Positions 61,401 through 64,000 of a stretch of DNA of 64,000 nt are shown piece after piece. Under the pieces are notes generated by a model. It made no database searches. It saw only the letters and a program-made list of their open reading frames with translations, and was not told the origin of the DNA. Source of the DNA: Allium sativum. Taxonomy: Eukaryota > Streptophyta > Magnoliopsida > Asparagales > Amaryllidaceae. Within the stretch, counting starts at the first letter, position 1. Each line of letters opens with the position of its first letter. The stretch lies in the NCBI GenBank assembly GCA_030737875.1, contig CM060920.1, forward strand, positions 482,762,861 to 482,826,860. The letters run 5' to 3'. The position numbers and the translations under genes are program-made.

Positions 61401-64000
61401 TTGTATATAAATGTGCCTAGCTGTTCACCATTTTAACAAGCCATTTTAGTAGGTATAACCTAGCCTTTTTAAAATTAGAAATACGTCAAACCGTGATTTA
61501 AGCATGCTTAACAAATGTTTATATATGACATTAGTTTAAATTAGGATAATACATATTGTCATGTTTTTAGTAATATTATTTAAATAGGTAGATAACGTCT
61601 AAATTTGTAACCATGTCATTCGTACACAGAATCGAACAAACCCAAGGACATTGTGACCGTACCGACGGACATAATATTATGGAAGTGGAACGGAAGGAGT
61701 TGAACACAGCAAGAGGCTTTTGAAACAAAATGTTTTGACAATGACAAGGTGAGTTCAACTCACTCAGTTTTTATCCCACTTATATTTTATATGAGTTGGG
61801 TTTAAATATTTGTGTGCTATGATTGTTACTTGGTTGTTTGGATTGCAGTTATTGGTTGATGGTTGAATATTATATTTGTTTATTGAAATAAAATGATATT
61901 GTTGAAATAACGTATTTGGATGCAGAGAAAACATGTTGGTGGGATCCAACTGGATTCCTCAAATTTATTGTTTATTTCTTTGTTACAATTATATAAATTG
62001 TTTAACCCATATGATTGATTGATGGATTGGATCATTGATTGTTGAATCTAAATTCAACGTTTGTTCTGTTTTAACCAATAGATAGTATTGGTTGAGTAGT
62101 TGGCCCAAAAATATATCATTTTATTTCCGTCAAATTAATTAATGGTAAAGAAGTTACAAAATTTGTTTAACTGAAGATAAATTTTGGAAAGCTATTATTT
62201 TGAATAAGGTTTTTAACAAAAGGGAATTATTATGTATTATTTATTATTTAAAGATTTTGAGAAATTATTAAATGATTTTATAAATTGATTCTTTTGTTAA
62301 TAAAATTTACAAGCACACAAAGTGAAATTAACATAACGGTTAAGACTGGTATTAATCATTTATCAAGTAACGATTAAATGGAATTATTTAAATTAATTAT
62401 ATCATTAATTAATTTAAAGAAAGGTCTAATTGGAGTTGATTAACGAAACGATCATGTTTTAAGAGGGATTGGTTATTTGATTAATTTGGTTTAAATTAAT
62501 CTAATGAAATAGATTAATGAATAATTGTTTTAACCTAATAAGATTTTGGAAAGAGGTTTACTATTTAGTTAATGAAGGGTTTAACCATTTCTATGGTCAT
62601 TAACTAGGGAATTATTATTAATTTAAGATGTAAATGCTTAAATGGAATTCATTTAATTAAGTAATCAAAGTTTATGTTGAAACTTGATCGAATTGGGAAA
62701 GAAGTGTATAAACAGTATCTAGTATATAACCAAGATTTATAACTAAGTTATAAAAGAGATTTTAAGCCAACACAATAGTTTAAATTAAGTGTTTGTATTA
62801 AGAAAAGAAAAGCGGGATACACAGGCCATATTAAACCCAAGAGTTATAAACGATGTTTATAAAGGGAGTGTGAGGCTAAAACGTTAAGATTAAATTAACG
62901 TTACCAAATTCGGAAAATATAAGCTGCGATCTAAATTCGATATATTAAATAAGAGGTGAAGTTTCTTCAGTTATAATTAAAATGGGATTTGGTTTAATAT
63001 TGGGAATGAATGTCGGTTTTGGCATTACAACTGATGTCTATCTTAAGATAAGAACACCATTGATCAAGGGTTGAGAGGTAATTTAAAATATCCCATCTTG
63101 AATGACTTCACGATTATCGAGAGATGATATTAGTTGCAGTCGTGAAGATATTAGAAGGAATTTATTTTGAGAAATAATAATGTAATGTTATTTGAAGAAT
63201 TTGGAAATATATATAATGGATTCCAAAACAAAAGGAAATTAAAACAGGCTTAAGAATATGAAATGATATTTCCACAGAGAGGGAAATAAAAGGAGATTTG
63301 TGAAGATATAACGATGTTTGAAAGTAAGAAAATAAGAGTTAAAATAAGTTTATTCTAAATAGATAAGTGATGATTTATAGTACTCAAATAATGAAACCAA
63401 ATGAGATGTCGTAACGAATGTTTTACGAATAACAAATTGAATCGATGATAGAAAATAAATGATACTGTAATAAATGTTTGAAATAATATTAAAATAGGAA
63501 TTTTACATAGTTATCAATTATTTTCCAAAATATTAGATTTAAATGAGCCTAGAGAAGATTCATATATTGAAACGAGAAATGAATGCCATGTTTAAAAATA
63601 TGGAATATTTTAGAAGTTTAAATTAACCATTCATTAATTATAGGGCCAAGTGATGCTGAATACTAAACCACTAAATCTATTTTATGTTCATGATTGAATG
63701 ATTGTTTATTTGATAGTTAAATAACCGACTATCAAATTTGACCAATACGATTGTTGGTACAGAAAGACCGGGATCGAATTCATATTCGAAAACCATTCCG
63801 TCCAGCAAATACATGAACAGTTGAAGATATTAGATGCTGATCAAGACAGGGCAATTGAAGACCGTTGATCTTCATAAAACGGTAGAATTACTTATAATCT
63901 CTGGTTTAGCGGCCAAAGATATATTGTGGCTCTATCGTGGTTGAAATCAACGGAATTGCAAGGACTATTCGCTATTGATCTATAGGGTGATTCCTAGGAT
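58456..64000 (+). mobile_element. Giant LTR H, left 5.5 kb (runs off the window)
   Basis: It starts TGTAACGTCCAG immediately after AATAT, inside the E 3' LTR. The sister LTR at 23383-23387 has the site without the insertion. It holds TATAAATA (59885), a leader-like region, a donor-like CAAG|GTGAGTTC (GT at 61749), the 'gttggtgggatccaactgg' block near 61934, the 'ttgagaggtaatttaaaat' block near 63074 and ATTTGATAGT/ACTATCAAAT (63708-63737). Whether H is a solo LTR or part of a full element cannot be seen. Minus-strand frames at 60075-60863 are not supported as genes. Confidence 0.88.
59885..59892 (+). promoter_or_regulatory. TATA box of LTR H
   Basis: TATAAATA, followed by pyrimidine-rich sequence, about 1.43 kb into the LTR. 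Confidence 0.6.

Noticed and set aside
1..64000. tRNA, rRNA or host coding genes
   Set aside because: No cloverleaf-like or rRNA core sequence and no cellular protein family was recognised on either strand; the only tRNA-related strings are the primer-binding sites.

Overview
The window is plant nuclear DNA made almost entirely of nested LTR retrotransposons. I found no cellular gene, rRNA or tRNA. The host is inferred to be a plant from the chromodomain-bearing Ty3/gypsy (chromovirus) polyproteins, the initiator-Met-tRNA primer sites, 5-bp target duplications and AT-rich LTR stuffing. I cannot name the species. Most short open frames are chance frames in AT-rich LTR sequence.

Layout. A non-autonomous element, called E here, is the scaffold. 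Its 5' LTR (about 5.7 kb once insertions are removed) runs in pieces from left of position 3994 to 51761. Its interior (51762-53592, 1831 bp, primer site at 51764) is non-coding, and its 3' LTR starts at 53593. Into the 5' LTR have gone: (1) a Tat-lineage gypsy element on the minus strand (1886-3993, duplication ACATT), whose gag is itself cut by the 3' end of another giant LTR, called I (1-1885); (2) F, a 5.5-kb solo LTR (6452-11967, ATACG); (3) a complete Tekay/Del-like chromovirus (12055-22876, GTATG); (4) G, a 6.6-kb solo LTR on the minus strand (23478-30124, CTAGA); (5) D, a solo LTR (30441-51314, GACCC), itself split by C, a complete 15.4-kb minus-strand chromovirus with 5.3-kb LTRs (31893-47278, TAAAA). 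The E 3' LTR is entered at 58456 by a further giant LTR, H, that runs off the right edge. Six duplications were read directly from both flanks or against the sister LTR.

Coding content. Element C has an uninterrupted 1239-codon frame (zinc knuckles, protease, reverse transcriptase, RNase H, integrase, chromodomain), but the front of its gag carries two stops and a frameshift. The Tekay-like element has an open gag and a pol broken by three frameshifts and two stops. The Tat-like element keeps only a broken gag. Hand comparison gives roughly 0.65% LTR divergence for C and roughly 2.6% for the Tekay-like element; a 300-bp sample of E gives about 6-7%. So E is oldest and C youngest.

The most unusual material is in the LTRs. 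A roughly 100-nt two-stem motif occurs in tandem pairs in two unrelated LTRs, with stems that change but stay complementary. Short hairpins in the giant-LTR leaders also covary. Several minisatellites have a hairpin in each unit. The LTRs also appear to carry leader introns of 2 kb or more.
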